Positions 6,109 to 13,229 of a DNA stretch of 13,229 bases are shown piece after piece. Below the pieces are notes generated by a model. That model ran no database searches and was not told the DNA's origin. It saw only the letters and a program-made list of their open reading frames with translations. A program made the position numbers and the translations under genes. The stretch comes from Gammaproteobacteria bacterium (lineage in GTDB: Bacteria > Pseudomonadota > Gammaproteobacteria > Enterobacterales > Alteromonadaceae). The DNA is taken from positions 1 to 13,229 of the forward strand of contig JAMCWV010000077.1 in the NCBI GenBank assembly GCA_023481025.1, in the 5' to 3' direction. Numbering within the stretch: position 1 is the stretch's first letter; each line of letters opens with the position of its first letter.

Positions 6109-7728
6109 ATGTCGACGTCCTTGCGAATTTGTCTCGCTCAAATCAATGCAACTGTGGGAGCGCTGTCTGCCAATACGGATCAGCTGATTGCCGCTCTGGA
6201 AGCCAACAGCCACGATGATCTGATTGTTTTCCCAGAATTTGCTCTGTGCGGCTACCCACCCGAAGATTTATTGATGCGCGCTGACTTTCATCGACGAATC
6301 AATCAGCAGCTTGACCGTATCAAAGCGGCAACGCGAACAACAGCGGCTGCGGTGAGTTATCCATTCTACCAAGACGGCAATTATTTCAGTGTGTTGAGTG
6401 TTTTTCACGACGGCAAAGAGATAGCGCATTATCGCAAGCAAAAGCTGCCGAATTACGCAGTTTTTGATGAGTTGCGCTACTTTACGCCGGGAGATTCTCC
6501 AACGGTTTTTGAACTGAAAGGCACCAAGCTGGGCTTGTTGGTCTGCGAAGATTTATGGCATCCACAGCCGGCACAAGAGGCTCGCGCAGCAGGCGCTGAA
6601 ATCCTTGTTGCGGTCAATGCGTCGCCGTTTGAAGAATACAAATATGAACAACGCTTGCAGGTATTAAGAGCGCGTTGTGTCGAGAACCAAATCCCCTTGG
6701 TGTATGTGAATTTAGTTGGCGGCCAAGACGAGCTTGTGTTTGACGGTAACTCGCTGGTGATGGATACGACCGGCTCGGTTTCAGCGCATTTGCCGCATTG
6801 CCAAACTGCGTATCATTCCGTTGAGTTTACTGGTCAAACGCCACGCACCTATGACTTGCCGGCAGCTGTCGAGAATGAAGCGAGTATCTATCAAGCACTG
6901 GTTCTTGCTCTGCGTGATTATGTGGAGAAAAATGGTTTTCGCTCAGTACTGCTTGGCCTTTCGGGCGGGATTGATTCAGCCTTAACGCTCGCGCTCGCCG
7001 TTGACGCCATCGGTGCGGATCGTGTTCGTGCTGTGATGATGCCTTATCACTACACCGCAGAAATGAGTGTCAGTGACGCTGAAGAGCAGGCCAAATGGCT
7101 TGGTTGTCAATTTGACATTGTGCCGATCGCACCTATAGTCGAGAGTTTCTTAACGACGTTAAGCCCGTTGTTTGCCGACACCCAGAAAGACACCACGGAA
7201 GAAAACTTGCAGGCCCGCTGTCGCGGCGTCTTGTTGATGGCTCTGTCGAATAAATATGGTAGTTTATTACTAACAACGGGAAATAAAAGTGAGCTCGCTG
7301 TTGGTTATTGCACCCTCTATGGGGATATGTGTGGTGGTTTCGCACCGATTAAAGACTTGCCGAAGTCACTCGTCTATCGTTTGTCGGCGTATCGTAACAC
7401 GCTATCACCGGCAATCCCTGAGCGCGTGATCACGCGAGCGCCTTCGGCAGAATTGGCGCCGGATCAGAAAGACCAAGATTCATTGCCACCCTATGAGACA
7501 TTAGACGAGATAATCGATGGTTATGCAGAGCGCGATCTCTCGGTTGCTGATTTGGTCGCACTTGGCTATGACCGTCAAACGGTCAAAGACGTGATTCGCC
7601 TGATTGAACGCAATGAATACAAGCGTAAACAGGGAGCTCCGGGACCAAAAGTGACCCGTCGGAACTTTAATAAAGATCGCCGTTATCCAATTACCAATCA
7701 ATATGTCGGCGCTTTGATGCAAGACTGA
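6109..7728 (+). CDS. nadE: Glutamine-dependent NAD+ synthetase
   Basis: Two-domain enzyme that amidates nicotinic acid adenine dinucleotide to NAD+ with ATP and glutamine-derived ammonia, the last step of NAD synthesis. The N-terminal nitrilase/CN-hydrolase domain has the catalytic triad E43 (FPEFALCGYPPEDL), K112 (KLPNYAVFDE) and C146 (LLVCEDLW). The C-terminal synthetase domain has the pyrophosphate loop SGGIDS (285-290), TTEENLQARCRG, TTGNKSE, and the closing DRRYPIT. The 539 residues are normal for the family. The reading frame is open back to a TTG at 6043 that overlaps the DUF1285 stop, but ATG 6109 has a purine-rich site (GAAGAG) and places the nitrilase domain at the usual N-terminal distance. 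glnB follows after 26 bp, so the glutamine-using enzyme and the nitrogen sensor are probably co-transcribed. Confidence 0.96.
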   Translation: MSTSLRICLAQINATVGALSANTDQLIAALEANSHDDLIVFPEFALCGYPPEDLLMRADFHRRINQQLDRIKAATRTTAAAVSYPFYQDGNYFSVLSVFHDGKEIAHYRKQKLPNYAVFDELRYFTPGDSPTVFELKGTKLGLLVCEDLWHPQPAQEARAAGAEILVAVNASPFEEYKYEQRLQVLRARCVENQIPLVYVNLVGGQDELVFDGNSLVMDTTGSVSAHLPHCQTAYHSVEFTGQTPRTYDLPAAVENEASIYQALVLALRDYVEKNGFRSVLLGLSGGIDSALTLALAVDAIGADRVRAVMMPYHYTAEMSVSDAEEQAKWLGCQFDIVPIAPIVESFLTTLSPLFADTQKDTTEENLQARCRGVLLMALSNKYGSLLLTTGNKSELAVGYCTLYGDMCGGFAPIKDLPKSLVYRLSAYRNTLSPAIPERVITRAPSAELAPDQKDQDSLPPYETLDEIIDGYAERDLSVADLVALGYDRQTVKDVIRLIERNEYKRKQGAPGPKVTRRNFNKDRRYPITNQYVGALMQD

Positions 7729-7748
7729 TTCAATACCACGGAGAGTAG

Positions 7749-8110
<362 letters not shown>

Positions 8111-8129
8111 CGGGGGGAGGCTGTGTGGC

Positions 8130-8855
8130 TCAGAAGTTAGCCGCCAAAACACGACGCGCATCACTCGCTTGATTCGTCAGTCCCAGTGCATCATAACTTT
8201 CAATCATAATTTCCAACGCGCGTCTCACTTCAACAACGTTCGGGAAATTATCGATAATGTAAATGCCCCGATTGGCAGCAGCCATATACGCTTCGCGACG
8301 CAAATAGTACTCAGCAGCAGCGAGTTCGTGTTGCGCTAGTCGCGCTTGAATGCCTACCATACGCGCACGGGCGTCGGCGGCATAAGGGCTGTCCGGGTGG
8401 CGTTGAATCAGTTCAGCGAAATCGTCAAATGCTCGTTCTGCATAGACTGGATTACGGTCACTGCGGTCAATTCCAAAAGCGTCTTGGAAAAAGCTACCTT
8501 CAGCCTGCAAGTGAACTAAACCGCGCATGTAGCGGACATAGTCGTTATCTGCGTGATTCGGATTGAGCGACAAGAAACGATCGATCACTGTTAACGCACG
8601 ATCTTGGTTGCCGGTTTTATATTCAACGTAAATAAGGTCTAGTTGGACTTGTTGTGCATATGGCCCAAACGGGTAACGCGTATTGATTGAGCGTAAAACG
8701 TTGGCGGCATCAGAGAAGCGAGCGCTACGAATCATACCTTGGGCTAATTGATACATTTCATCGACTTGAGAACGTTGAGCAACGTCATCGGGCTTCGAGG
8801 AGCATCCGCTCAAAACGAGCATACTAAGAACTGCAATGGTTAAAACGACTCTCAT
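8130..8855 (-). CDS. bamD: Outer membrane assembly lipoprotein BamD
   Basis: Essential lipoprotein of the BAM complex, which inserts beta-barrel proteins into the outer membrane; it acts at the periplasmic face with BamA. The N-terminus is a lipoprotein signal with lipobox LSGC, so Cys18 would be lipidated, and the following Ser fits outer-membrane sorting. The rest is TPR-like helical repeats with YfiO/ComL signatures: NTRYPFGPYAQQVQLDLIYVEYK (about 58-80), RFLSLNPNHADNDYVRYMRG, DRNPVYAERAFDDFAELIQRHPDSPYA and AEYYLRREAYMAAANR. The 241 residues match the usual 240-245. A modest AGAGA lies 11-12 nt before the ATG. It is divergent from rluD, the standard arrangement in gammaproteobacteria. Confidence 0.97.
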   Translation of the reverse strand: MRVVLTIAVLSMLVLSGCSSKPDDVAQRSQVDEMYQLAQGMIRSARFSDAANVLRSINTRYPFGPYAQQVQLDLIYVEYKTGNQDRALTVIDRFLSLNPNHADNDYVRYMRGLVHLQAEGSFFQDAFGIDRSDRNPVYAERAFDDFAELIQRHPDSPYAADARARMVGIQARLAQHELAAAEYYLRREAYMAAANRGIYIIDNFPNVVEVRRALEIMIESYDALGLTNQASDARRVLAANF

Positions 8856-9030
8856 GGTTGTTGTGTTCTCTTATTATTTCCGTTGAATTGCTGGGATGTT
8901 TGTTGCTATCTGAAGTACAATAGTCTCAGATTTGCGATTGTAACGCACATTCGAATTAATGCACAGCCGCGCGTTGAATCCGCGTGCTGCAACTAATACA
9001 CGCCAGTAGCAGGCACAAAGTACAGGTTCT
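8856..9030. promoter_or_regulatory. Divergent bamD/rluD promoter region
   Basis: This 175-bp gap must hold the promoters of both divergent genes. On the minus strand TACAAT (near 8935-8940) is a fair -10 box for bamD; on the plus strand another TACAAT lies near 8916-8921. Neither has a clearly spaced -35 box, so exact promoters are not resolved. No gene is seen here. Confidence 0.4.
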
Positions 9031-9999
9031 ATGACTGATATTATCCAACAACAAGCAATTGTCCCTGAACATTTACTGGGTAGCCGATTGGACTCGGCAC
9101 TCGCTGAATTGTTCCCTGATTTTTCTCGCTCGCGATTAAAAAACTGGATCCTTGACGGTAAGGTCTCGGTGAACGGCATTGTTGTCGTTAAACCGCGCGA
9201 GAAAGTATTGTCAGGTCAACAGATCGACTTGCAAGCCGAGTTGGAAGCGGAAGTTTTTTCTGAGCCGCAAGACATTGAGCTGAATATTGTCTATGAAGAC
9301 GACGACTTACTGGTTTTGAACAAACCAGCAGGCCTCGTTGTGCACCCGGGGGCGGGTACACCTGATGGGACGTTACTAAATGCATTGCTGCATCATTGCC
9401 CGCAAGTCGAGCAATTGCCGCGCGCTGGAATTGTTCATCGACTCGACAAAGAAACGACAGGGTTAATGGTAGTGGCAAAGAATATTGCTACTTACACCGC
9501 ACTCGTTGCAGCGTTGCAAGCCCGTGAGATTACCCGTGAGTATGAAGCCATTGCTATTGGTGTGATGACCGCCGGCGGTACAATTAATGCGCCGATTGCA
9601 CGTCACCCGACAAAACGTACCCACATGGCCGTACACCCGAATGGTAAGCCGGCAACGACGCATTATCGAGTGGCTGAGCGTTTTCGTGCACATACGCGCT
9701 TGCGTTTGCGCTTGGAAAGTGGTCGTACACATCAAATCCGTGTCCATATGGCCCATTTGTCTTATCCATTAGTTGGCGATCCTCAATATGGTGGTCGACC
9801 GCGTCCTCCAAAACAAGCCTCGGCAGAGTTTATGGACGTGATGCGTGGTTTTCACCGACAAGCTTTACATGCAACACGCTTGGCACTTGTTCACCCGGGA
9901 ACTGGCGAAATGATGGAATGGACTGCGCCGTTGCCGGAAGATATGCAAGCGTTGCTGCGCGTTCTCCGTGCCGACTTTAAGGAACACGGCGAAGCATGA
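9031..9999 (+). CDS. rluD: 23S rRNA pseudouridine(1911/1915/1917) synthase
   Basis: Isomerises three uridines in helix 69 of 23S rRNA to pseudouridine, needed for normal 50S assembly. An S4 RNA-binding domain is at about 18-70 (SRLDSALAELFPDFSRSRLKNWILDGKVSVNG). The RluA-type catalytic domain follows with VYEDDDLLVLNKPAGLVVHPG (88-107) and the catalytic-loop motif HRLDKETTGLM, where Asp139 matches the RluD catalytic residue. Later motifs include RHPTKRTHMAVHP, SGRTHQIRVHMA and GDPQYGGRPRPPK. Length is 322. The ribosome site is weak (cAGGtt). The stop overlaps the pgeF start in an ATGA, indicating translational coupling. Bases 9243-9268, coding the linker AEVFSEPQ, reappear in reverse complement inside clpB; the rluD copy is the family-like one. 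Confidence 0.97.
   Translation: MTDIIQQQAIVPEHLLGSRLDSALAELFPDFSRSRLKNWILDGKVSVNGIVVVKPREKVLSGQQIDLQAELEAEVFSEPQDIELNIVYEDDDLLVLNKPAGLVVHPGAGTPDGTLLNALLHHCPQVEQLPRAGIVHRLDKETTGLMVVAKNIATYTALVAALQAREITREYEAIAIGVMTAGGTINAPIARHPTKRTHMAVHPNGKPATTHYRVAERFRAHTRLRLRLESGRTHQIRVHMAHLSYPLVGDPQYGGRPRPPKQASAEFMDVMRGFHRQALHATRLALVHPGTGEMMEWTAPLPEDMQALLRVLRADFKEHGEA
9243..9268. repeat. 26-bp inverted repeat, source arm in rluD
   Basis: These 26 bases encode the EAEVFSEPQ linker of RluD, which fits homologues (E. coli has ARFEPQDI here). Their exact reverse complement is found at 11972-11997 in clpB. A 26-base match is far beyond chance for a window of this size. Confidence 0.92.
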
Positions 10000-10727
10000 A
10001 GGGATTAACGCCGCACTTAAACACAATCGCCGGCGTACGTGCATTTAGCACAACCCGGCATGGGGGCGTGAGTGCGGCACCGTTTGCTTCGTTCAATCTG
10101 GGTAGTCATGTTGGTGATCTCCCAGCTGCAGTGCAAAAGAATCGACAGCGTTTGCTCAACGCCTTACAACTGCCGAATGAACCGTGCTGGTTGAATCAAG
10201 TTCATGGTCATACCGTTGTGCGCCTTTTATCGGGAGCATGTTCGGATACGCCAGAAGCTGATGCTGCATACACCAACGTGAAAGGTACTGTGTTAGCCAT
10301 TCAAACTGCCGATTGTTTGCCGATTCTTCTTGCCGCTGAAGATGGTAGCGAGATTGCCGCAGTTCACAGCGGCTGGCGCAGTCTAGCAGCCGGAATTATT
10401 TCAGCCACACTCGAGGAATTCACTTCGTCACCGCAGCATATTCGCGCTTGGCTGGGTCCTGCCATAGGTCCGGAACACTTTGAAGTGGGTGAGGATGTTC
10501 GCAGCGCTATGCTGGACTTGAATTCACAGCATGAGTCCGCATTTAAACCATACGGTGAAAAATATCTTGCTGACCTTGCAGCAATTGCTCGCCAAACGTT
10601 GCGCTCGCTCGGCGTCGATAGCATCGAAACATGTCAGACTTGCACCTATGCCAATGCCGAAGATTATTTCTCTTTTCGTCGCGATGGACAGACCGGGCGC
10701 ATGGCTTCACTGATCTGGATGGAATAA
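9996..10727 (+). CDS. pgeF: Peptidoglycan editing factor PgeF (YfiH, multicopper-oxidase-like/LACC1 family)
   Basis: Family of zinc-containing enzymes. E. coli YfiH/PgeF removes wrongly incorporated L-serine from UDP-MurNAc precursors, and relatives act on purine nucleosides; older annotation is polyphenol oxidase. The 243-residue length is typical. The metal/active residues are present: His70 (NQVHG), Cys107 (TADCLPI) and His124 (AAVHSGWRSLAAG). The last motif is usually HAGWRGL, so two small substitutions are seen next to the ligand. SFNLGSHVGD, WLGPAIGP and the C-terminal TCQTCTYAN...YFSFRRDGQTGRMASLIW are also standard. The start ATG overlaps the rluD stop by 4 bp. Its end is 131 bp before clpB, which has its own promoter. 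Confidence 0.94.
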   Translation: MKGLTPHLNTIAGVRAFSTTRHGGVSAAPFASFNLGSHVGDLPAAVQKNRQRLLNALQLPNEPCWLNQVHGHTVVRLLSGACSDTPEADAAYTNVKGTVLAIQTADCLPILLAAEDGSEIAAVHSGWRSLAAGIISATLEEFTSSPQHIRAWLGPAIGPEHFEVGEDVRSAMLDLNSQHESAFKPYGEKYLADLAAIARQTLRSLGVDSIETCQTCTYANAEDYFSFRRDGQTGRMASLIWME

Positions 10728-10746
10728 CCCGTAGCGGTTTGGCCTC

Positions 10747-10763
10747 TCCACACCCTCCGTAAA
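10747..10763. repeat. 17-bp inverted repeat, source arm upstream of clpB
   Basis: tccacaccctccgtaaa lies between pgeF and clpB. The last 17 bases of the window are its exact reverse complement, and that match runs to the window edge. Confidence 0.85.
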
Positions 10764-10790
10764 TAATTGTTTACAAAAATTCATCGAGCC

Positions 10791-10820
10791 CTTGAAATAG
10801 CTCAAATCATACCCACATTA
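10791..10820 (+). promoter_or_regulatory. Heat-shock (sigma-32, RpoH) type promoter of clpB
   Basis: CTTGAA at 10791-10796, preceded by CC, matches the RpoH -35 consensus. CCCACATTA at 10812-10820 is close to the -10 consensus CCCCATNT. The 15-base gap is within the accepted range. It lies 39-68 bp before the clpB start, and clpB is a known RpoH target, so the assignment is well supported though unproven. Confidence 0.75.
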
Positions 10821-10858
10821 GTGACATAGGTATTTGTCAGCTTTTTGTGAGGTACAGC

Positions 10859-13229
10859 ATGCGAATGGATCGTCTAACCAGTAAATTTCAATCTGCCATT
10901 GCAGAAGCCCAATCCATGGCGCTTGGGCGTGACCACCAATTTATCGAACCTGTCCATATTATGCTTGCCCTGTTAAATCAGGACGGCGGCACTGTGCGAC
11001 CATTACTTCAGCAGCTTGGCATTAACATTGCGACTTTCCGCAGTGAGTTGACCAAATTACTGGAATCTCTGCCTGAAGTGCAGGGCACCGGCGGTGATGT
11101 GCAAGTGTCGCGTGACACCATTAATCTACTTAACTTATGCGATAAAAACGCCCAGAAACGCCAAGATAGTTATATTTCGAGTGAGCTGTTTATCCTTGCT
11201 GCGACTGAAGACAAAGGAAAGCTCGGTGAACTCCTGAAAAGCCAAGGAGTTACTATTAATCAAGTAGAGAAGGTGATTGCAGACATGCGTAAAGGTCAAA
11301 ACGTGGACGATCCAAATGCAGAAGACCAGCGACAAGCATTGCAAAAATATACGATTGATCTGACCGAGCGTGCGGAGCAAGGAAAACTCGATCCCGTAAT
11401 TGGACGTGATGAAGAAATCCGTCGAGCTATTCAAGTCTTGCAGCGTCGAACCAAGAATAACCCTGTGCTGATTGGTGAGCCTGGTGTAGGGAAAACCGCT
11501 ATTGTTGAAGGGTTGGCGCAACGAATTATTAATGGCGAGGTACCTGAAGGTCTAAAACGTAAGCGCGTTTTATCGCTCGATCTCGGTGCTTTGCTCGCCG
11601 GCGCTAAATATCGCGGTGAATTCGAAGAACGTTTGAAAGCCGTTTTGAATGAGTTACAGCAAGAAGAAGGTAACGTCATTCTCTTCATTGATGAATTGCA
11701 CACCATGGTCGGCGCAGGTAAAGCAGAAGGTGCAATGGATGCCGGTAATATGCTTAAACCTGCCTTAGCTCGCGGTGAGTTGCATTGCGTTGGTGCGACC
11801 ACATTAGATGAGTACCGTCAATATATTGAAAAAGATGCGGCACTTGAGCGCCGCTTCCAAAAAGTTTTAGTCGACGAGCCTTCCGTTGAAGACACCATCG
11901 CGATCCTGCGTGGCTTGAAAGAAAAGTATGAGATCCATCATTCGGTTGAAATTACTGACCCTGCAATTGTCGCGGCTCAGAAAAAACTTCCGCTTCCCAT
12001 CAGCGATCGTCAATTACCGGACAAAGCGATCGATCTCATCGATGAAGCCGCATCAAGTATTCGTATGCAAATGGATTCCAAGCCTGAAGAGCTTGATCGC
12101 CTTGAACGTCGGATCATCCAACTTAAGTTAGAGCGCCAAGCTTTGGCGAAAGAAAAGGACGATGCGAGTAAAAAGCGGCGCGAGGCGTTGGAAGAAGAAA
12201 TGACATCGCTGGAAAAAAGCTATGCCGACCTTGAAGAAGTTTGGAATAGCGAAAAACTTGCAGTGCAGGGGCACCAGCATATTAAGGAGCAACTCGATCA
12301 AGCACGAATTGAGTTAGAAGCAGCGAATCGTGCTCGTGACCTGAATCGTATGGCCGAATTGCAATATGGCAAGATTCCAGACCTCGAACGTCAGCTCGAA
12401 GTGGCAATGAATGCTGAAATGCAAGAGATGTCGTTATTACGTAATCGTGTGACGGATGAAGAAATTGCCGACGTCCTTTCTCGTTGGACCGGTATTCCGG
12501 TGGCGAAAATGCTTGAAGGCGAGCGTGATAAGCTGTTGCAAATGGAGAGCAACTTACATCAACGGGTTGTCGGTCAGCACGAGGCCGTCGTGGCGGTCGC
12601 CAATGCAATTCGTCGCTCTCGCGCAGGTTTGAGTGACCCTGATCGGCCGATTGGTTCGTTCCTCTTTTTAGGACCAACAGGAGTTGGTAAAACTGAGTTA
12701 TGTAAAGCGCTGGCGCACTTCATGTTCGATACTGACGACGCGATGGTTCGAATTGATATGTCCGAGTTCATGGAGAAACACTCGGTGTCACGCCTCGTTG
12801 GCGCGCCTCCCGGTTATGTGGGCTATGAAGAAGGCGGCTACTTAACTGAAGCGGTTCGTCGTCGTCCGTATTCAGTGATTTTGCTTGATGAAGTTGAGAA
12901 GGCGCACCCTGACGTCTTCAATATTCTGTTACAAGTATTGGACGATGGTCGCTTGACCGATGGCCAGGGACGTACAGTTGATTTCCGCAACACGGTAATC
13001 ATCATGACTTCAAACTTAGGCTCGCACTTAATTCAAGAGCATGCGGGGCAGGTTGATTATGAGGGCATGAAAGCAATGCTGCAGGATGTATTAACCAGTT
13101 CATTCCGGCCTGAGTTTTTAAACCGAATTGATGAAACAGTAGTGTTCCATCCGTTAGACAATGAACACATTCAACGGATTGCGAAGATTCAATTGCAGCG
13201 TCTATTCAAACGTTTACGGAGGGTGTGGA
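10859..13229 (+). CDS. clpB: ATP-dependent disaggregase ClpB (3' partial, with an altered motif)
   Basis: Hexameric AAA+ chaperone that, with DnaK, extracts proteins from aggregates. Order: Clp-N domain (1-145), NBD1 with Walker A GEPGVGKT (206-213) and Walker B Glu279, coiled-coil middle domain (about 410-520), NBD2 with Walker A GPTGVGKT (605-612) and LLDEVEK. Residue numbers agree with E. coli ClpB throughout, so there is no net indel. GAGG sits 6 nt before the ATG. Two oddities: residues 374-380 read QKKLPLP where the family has (A)TLSHRY before [12 protein letters not shown]; this stretch is an inverted 26-bp copy of rluD. Also, after Leu786 the expected EERG is replaced by RRVW, because the last 17 bases are an inverted copy of 10747-10763. 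The native gene would go on for about 70 more residues. The frame is open from start to window end. Confidence 0.96.
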   Translation, partial: MRMDRLTSKFQSAIAEAQSMALGRDHQFIEPVHIMLALLNQDGGTVRPLLQQLGINIATFRSELTKLLESLPEVQGTGGDVQVSRDTINLLNLCDKNAQKRQDSYISSELFILAATEDKGKLGELLKSQGVTINQVEKVIADMRKGQNVDDPNAEDQRQALQKYTIDLTERAEQGKLDPVIGRDEEIRRAIQVLQRRTKNNPVLIGEPGVGKTAIVEGLAQRIINGEVPEGLKRKRVLSLDLGALLAGAKYRGEFEERLKAVLNELQQEEGNVILFIDELHTMVGAGKAEGAMDAGNMLKPALARGELHCVGATTLDEYRQYIEKDAALERRFQKVLVDEPSVEDTIAILRGLKEKYEIHHSVEITDPAIVAAQKKLPLPISDRQLPDKAIDLIDEAASSIRMQMDSKPEELDRLERRIIQLKLERQALAKEKDDASKKRREALEEEMTSLEKSYADLEEVWNSEKLAVQGHQHIKEQLDQARIELEAANRARDLNRMAELQYGKIPDLERQLEVAMNAEMQEMSLLRNRVTDEEIADVLSRWTGIPVAKMLEGERDKLLQMESNLHQRVVGQHEAVVAVANAIRRSRAGLSDPDRPIGSFLFLGPTGVGKTELCKALAHFMFDTDDAMVRIDMSEFMEKHSVSRLVGAPPGYVGYEEGGYLTEAVRRRPYSVILLDEVEKAHPDVFNILLQVLDDGRLTDGQGRTVDFRNTVIIMTSNLGSHLIQEHAGQVDYEGMKAMLQDVLTSSFRPEFLNRIDETVVFHPLDNEHIQRIAKIQLQRLFKRLRRVW
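11972..11997. repeat. 26-bp inverted copy of rluD sequence within clpB
   Basis: This is the exact reverse complement of 9243-9268. It contains a run of six A's (11981-11986) and encodes AAQKKLPLP in place of a conserved ClpB motif. The first two codons (gcg gct) fit ClpB, so the replaced part is about 11978-11998. Reading frame and length are unchanged. Confidence 0.92.
13213..13229. repeat. Inverted-repeat arm at window end (pairs with 10747-10763)
   Basis: tttacggagggtgtgga is the reverse complement of 10747-10763. The clpB coding sense is lost from about 13217. TTTA at 13213-13216 could be shared by both partners and serve as microhomology at the junction. Confidence 0.85.

Noticed and set aside
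11978..11998. Explanation of the odd ClpB motif as two compensating single-base indels near the A6 run
   Set aside because: Shifting the frame does not restore LSHRYI, while the inverted rluD copy accounts for all 26 bases exactly.
11135..12677. Minus-strand open frames antisense to clpB
   Set aside because: They lie wholly inside well-conserved clpB coding sequence and their translations show no domain features.

Overview
The window looks like part of a gammaproteobacterial chromosome, most likely from the Alteromonadales (Idiomarina-like). That placement is inferred from protein style and gene order, not from a search. The block bamD / rluD-pgeF-clpB is the classic gammaproteobacterial arrangement, and DUF1285-nadE-glnB sits beside it. 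Base composition is near even and there is no sign of phage, IS elements, CRISPR, tRNA or rRNA.

Layout. Positions 1-1074 (+): Ldh-family NAD(P)-dependent dehydrogenase, missing its 5' end. 1071-1712 (-): pdxH (PLP synthesis), tail to tail with it. 1793-4570 (-): a periplasmic YtcJ-like amidohydrolase followed by a REC-DUF3369 response regulator that has lost its C-terminal part. 4571-4870: AT-rich divergent control region. 4871-8093 (+): a LuxR/NarL-type regulator with a degenerate receiver, a DUF1285 protein, glutamine-dependent NAD synthetase and the PII protein GlnB, closed by a strong bidirectional terminator. 8130-8855 (-): bamD. 9031-13229 (+): rluD and pgeF (overlapping by 4 bp), then clpB behind a heat-shock (sigma-32) type promoter, with its 3' end missing.

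The most unusual thing is not a gene. Four exact inverted repeats explain every broken or odd gene in the window: 1-19 with 166-184 (19 bp), 1567-1642 with 1789-1864 (76 bp), 9243-9268 with 11972-11997 (26 bp) and 10747-10763 with 13213-13229 (17 bp). The first removes the start of the dehydrogenase. The second replaces the end of the DUF3369 regulator with antisense pdxH. The third replaces seven residues of a conserved ClpB motif with reverse-complemented rluD, keeping the reading frame and length. The fourth ends clpB in a reversed copy of its own upstream region. Both window ends are such fold-backs, and the first two pairs have identical 146-bp spacers. This could be strand-switching during DNA amplification or assembly (for example MDA of a single cell) or real template-switch mutation. 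Artefact is the more economical reading, especially at the two ends. I see no convincing undescribed defence, mobile or biosynthetic system; the remaining genes are mostly housekeeping.
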